Shown here piece by piece: positions 62,965-64,000 of a DNA stretch of 64,000 nucleotides; within the stretch, counting starts at the first letter, position 1, and every line of letters begins with the position of its first letter. The translations under genes and the position numbers were made by a program. The notes beneath the pieces were generated by a model. That model had not been told where the DNA came from and did not search any database. It was given only the letters and a program-made list of their open reading frames with translations. This DNA is from Enterococcus moraviensis ATCC BAA-383 (GTDB lineage: Bacteria > Bacillota > Bacilli > Lactobacillales > Enterococcaceae), in assembly GCF_000407445.1 (NCBI RefSeq), contig NZ_ASWB01000003.1, positions 372,001 through 436,000 of the forward strand. Reading direction: 5' to 3'.

Positions 62965-63807
62965 TTGATCAATTCTTTAACAGATACAGTTTCATTAAAC
63001 AATGAGGTAAATATGCCAGGTTTTGGTCTTGGTGTATTTCAAGTAAGCAATGACGATACGATATTATCTGTCCAAAAAGCGATTGAGGCTGGTTACACCA
63101 GTATTGATACTGCACAAATTTACGAAAATGAAGCAGGTGTTGCCGAAGGGATACGTCGTGGTTTAGCTTCTACTGGCAAATCTCGAGAAGATCTTTTTAT
63201 CACAAGTAAAGTATGGAACCATCATTTAAGTTACGATCAAACCATCGAGGCTTATCACGACAGTTTGACCAAATTAGGCTTGGATTATTTAGATCTTTAC
63301 TTGATCCACTGGCCTGGAAATAATGCGTTCTTAACCTCTTGGTCTGCTATGGAAGATTTGTACTTTAGTGGAAAAATCAAGGCCATCGGTGTTAGCAACT
63401 TTGAAATCCACCATCTACAAACATTGCTTGAAACAGCACGAATTACACCTGTGATCAATCAGGTGGAGCTTCATCCAAGAATGGCACAAAAAGAAATTCG
63501 AGCTTTCGGAAAAGAAAAAGGAATTTTGACTGAAGCATGGTCTCCACTTATGCAAGGTCAATTGTTAAAAGACGAAACCATTTTGGCAATTGCCAAAAAA
63601 CATCAAAAATCTGCAGCACAAATTATTTTAAGATGGCATGTCCAAAATGAGATTGTTGTGATTCCAAAATCCGTTAAGGACTCTCGAATTAAAAGTAATG
63701 CTGCCATATTTGATTTTGAATTATCAGAAGAAGAGTTGCGCATGATTGACAAACTAGATGATGGAACCCGTGTTGGTCCACATCCAGATAAATTCTTCTT
63801 TGACTAA
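62965..63807 (+). CDS. Aldo/keto reductase
   Basis: The 280-aa enzyme has AGYTSIDTAQIYENEAGV (catalytic Asp and Tyr), the Lys in FITSKVWNHHLS, the His in LIHWPG and the NADPH-binding end IPKSVKDSRIKSNA. I chose TTG at 62965, with GGAAGAGG 4-9 bases upstream; the frame opens earlier (62878) but without a ribosome site and with a non-family sequence. It probably reduces reactive aldehydes or ketones using NADPH and is controlled by HxlR. Confidence 0.92.
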   Translation: MINSLTDTVSLNNEVNMPGFGLGVFQVSNDDTILSVQKAIEAGYTSIDTAQIYENEAGVAEGIRRGLASTGKSREDLFITSKVWNHHLSYDQTIEAYHDSLTKLGLDYLDLYLIHWPGNNAFLTSWSAMEDLYFSGKIKAIGVSNFEIHHLQTLLETARITPVINQVELHPRMAQKEIRAFGKEKGILTEAWSPLMQGQLLKDETILAIAKKHQKSAAQIILRWHVQNEIVVIPKSVKDSRIKSNAAIFDFELSEEELRMIDKLDDGTRVGPHPDKFFFD

Positions 63808-63829
63808 ACTAGTGTAAGGAGCTATTCGA

Positions 63830-64000
63830 ATGGAAATGAATATCAAAGGAAAAGTGGCACTAGTGACTGGCTCAACAAAAGGAATTGGCAAAGCAATCGC
63901 AATTGAGCTAGCAAAAGAAGGCGCACATGTCTTGATCAACGGCCGCAATGAACACGAGGTCACAACCTTCGTTACCGAATTAAAAGAACGGTTTCCCGAA
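63830..64000 (+). CDS. Short-chain dehydrogenase/reductase, 5' part only
   Basis: The first 57 codons are present and run off the window. [20 protein letters not shown] is the NAD(P)-binding TGxxxGIG motif with the first helix, followed by [12 protein letters not shown], where the Arg after the second strand favours NADPH. AAGGAG lies 9 bases before the ATG. It starts 22 bp after the aldo/keto reductase, so the two form an operon. Confidence 0.9.
   Translation, partial: MEMNIKGKVALVTGSTKGIGKAIAIELAKEGAHVLINGRNEHEVTTFVTELKERFPE

Overview
The window looks like a chromosomal segment of a low-GC Gram-positive lactic acid bacterium, most likely an Enterococcus. Pointers are a SagA/P54-type NlpC/P60 hydrolase beside mreC-mreD, a fused gshAB, rpsO-pnp, T-box-controlled trp and oppA-pepT units, an LXG (type VIIb) toxin locus and strongly A+T-rich codon use. 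The species cannot be settled from the sequence alone. No rRNA, tRNA, transposase, integrase or CRISPR array was found.

Layout. 1-4.8 kb is a sugar-use block: a GH35 beta-galactosidase that runs off the left edge, a divergent GntR regulator, a PfkB-type sugar kinase, a small unknown protein and a LacI regulator. 5.0-7.9 kb is an accessory patch: an Abi_2/AbiF-like HEPN gene (apparently frameshifted near its end) behind a short promoter-RNA-terminator unit, an unknown 213-aa protein, a 700-bp gene-free stretch and a DUF1801 gene. 8.0-17.0 kb is mostly housekeeping: yebC, yxeA-like, vanZ-like, oligoendopeptidase F, two paralogous secreted hydrolases with matching promoters, mreD and mreC.

17.2-24.8 kb is a polymorphic-toxin locus read on the minus strand. 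A complete LXG operon (Lap1, Lap2, LXG toxin, immunity) is followed by orphan toxin tails, each with a small immunity-like gene: EndoU-like, Ntox30-like, two unnamed tails, and a barnase-like remnant next to barstar. Pieces of the LXG gene and a repeated block mark the cassette junctions. The repeated block shares a two-hairpin RNA-like fold with two tandem elements lying upstream of the operon. I consider this family, together with the AbiF-type RNA/HEPN pair, the most interesting content of the window.

24.8-42 kb holds pnp, rpsO, a 1,289-aa secreted C1-peptidase/Big2/BspA-repeat protein with a near-identical 1,032-bp internal duplication, def, a HAD phosphatase, an alkylation-repair protein, a formate/nitrite-family channel, a TPM protein, rpsD, an ABC exporter, signal peptidase I, DUF1054 and GNAT genes. 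42-49 kb is a complete trpEGDCFBA operon behind two tandem T-boxes. 49-52.6 kb is oppA-pepT behind another T-box, coupling peptide import and cleavage to amino-acid starvation. 52.7-57 kb is a Fur-controlled yclNOPQ/fatDCEB-like siderophore importer. 57-64 kb carries DUF1694, a gene broken by an in-frame TGA, gshAB, an isochorismatase-fold hydrolase, a YitT protein, an HxlR regulator divergent from an aldo/keto reductase, and an SDR that runs off the right edge. A hairpin repeat family of about 120 bp occurs as tandem pairs inside the trp and siderophore operons.
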